This document shows, piece after piece, positions 24,390-24,408 of a stretch of DNA of 24,408 nt. A model generated the notes under the pieces. That model was not told the origin of the DNA. It saw only the letters and a list, made by a program, of their open reading frames with translations, and did not search any database. Location of the stretch: NCBI GenBank assembly GCA_002338145.1, contig DDHP01000084.1, forward strand, positions 1 through 24,408, given 5' to 3'. Both the position numbers and the translations under genes were made by a program. Position 1 is the first letter of the stretch. The number at the start of each line of letters is the position of its first letter. The stretch is from Deferribacteraceae bacterium UBA1873 (GTDB lineage: Bacteria > Chrysiogenota > Deferribacteres > Deferribacterales > Flexistipitaceae).

Positions 24390-24408
24390 GCGGGTGTAGC
24401 TCAGCTGG
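24390..24408 (+). tRNA. 5' end of a tRNA, probably tRNA-Gly, cut by window edge
   Basis: GCGGGTGTAGCTCAGCTGG has the acceptor strand, T8-A9 and D-arm start of a tRNA. The GCGGGTG acceptor start is typical of glycine tRNAs, but the anticodon lies outside the window, so the identity is a guess. Confidence 0.7.

Overview
The window is a compact, AT-rich bacterial chromosome segment made of housekeeping genes, with no phage, IS or CRISPR content that I can see. RecBCD, a two-subunit-type glycyl-tRNA synthetase (GlyS), pyruvate phosphate dikinase and tRNAs without an encoded CCA fit a free-living Gram-negative anaerobe. My best guess, from gene content, protein style and base composition only, is the phylum Deferribacterota (a Flexistipes/Geovibrio-like organism).

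Layout: (1) bases 1-43 hold the 3' end of a tRNA-like RNA. (2) 87-8742, minus strand: recC-recB-recD, a tightly coupled operon with a clear sigma70-type promoter (8769-8797) that carries an operator-like inverted repeat. (3) 8798-9088: a gene-free stretch with a perfect GC-rich palindrome and a segment resembling dispersed intergenic repeats. (4) 9089-11782, minus strand: a three-gene unit of a degenerate CPA-like membrane protein, a CPA2-type cation/proton antiporter and a small cupin. (5) 11871-17310, plus strand: a 53-aa cysteine-rich protein overlapping ispF, then glyS with its own promoter and no adjacent glyQ, then ppdK, ended by a strong terminator. (6) 17376-20350, plus strand: a two-domain RdgC-like protein split into two genes, followed by a soluble histidine kinase and a stand-alone receiver. 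(7) 20339-23921, minus strand: argB-pcm, a short unrecognised ORF or gene remnant, then hisF-hisE and a DUF4213/DUF364 protein. (8) 24098-24408, plus strand: a tRNA cluster Arg(TCT)-His(GTG)-Leu(TAG) and the start of a fourth tRNA, probably Gly.

Functionally, RecBCD handles double-strand break processing, and the RdgC-like pair may also act on DNA, although it lies 9 kb away. IspF feeds isoprenoid synthesis by the MEP route. GlyS and the tRNAs serve translation. PpdK links pyruvate and PEP. ArgB, HisE and HisF are amino-acid biosynthesis enzymes whose pathway partners lie outside the window.

The points most worth following are the split RdgC-like gene beside a two-component pair, the asymmetric antiporter pair with a cupin, the Cys-rich micro-gene overlapping ispF, and the inverted repeat over the recCBD promoter. 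Several gene starts are corrected from the longest possible reading frame (recC, hisF, the receiver).
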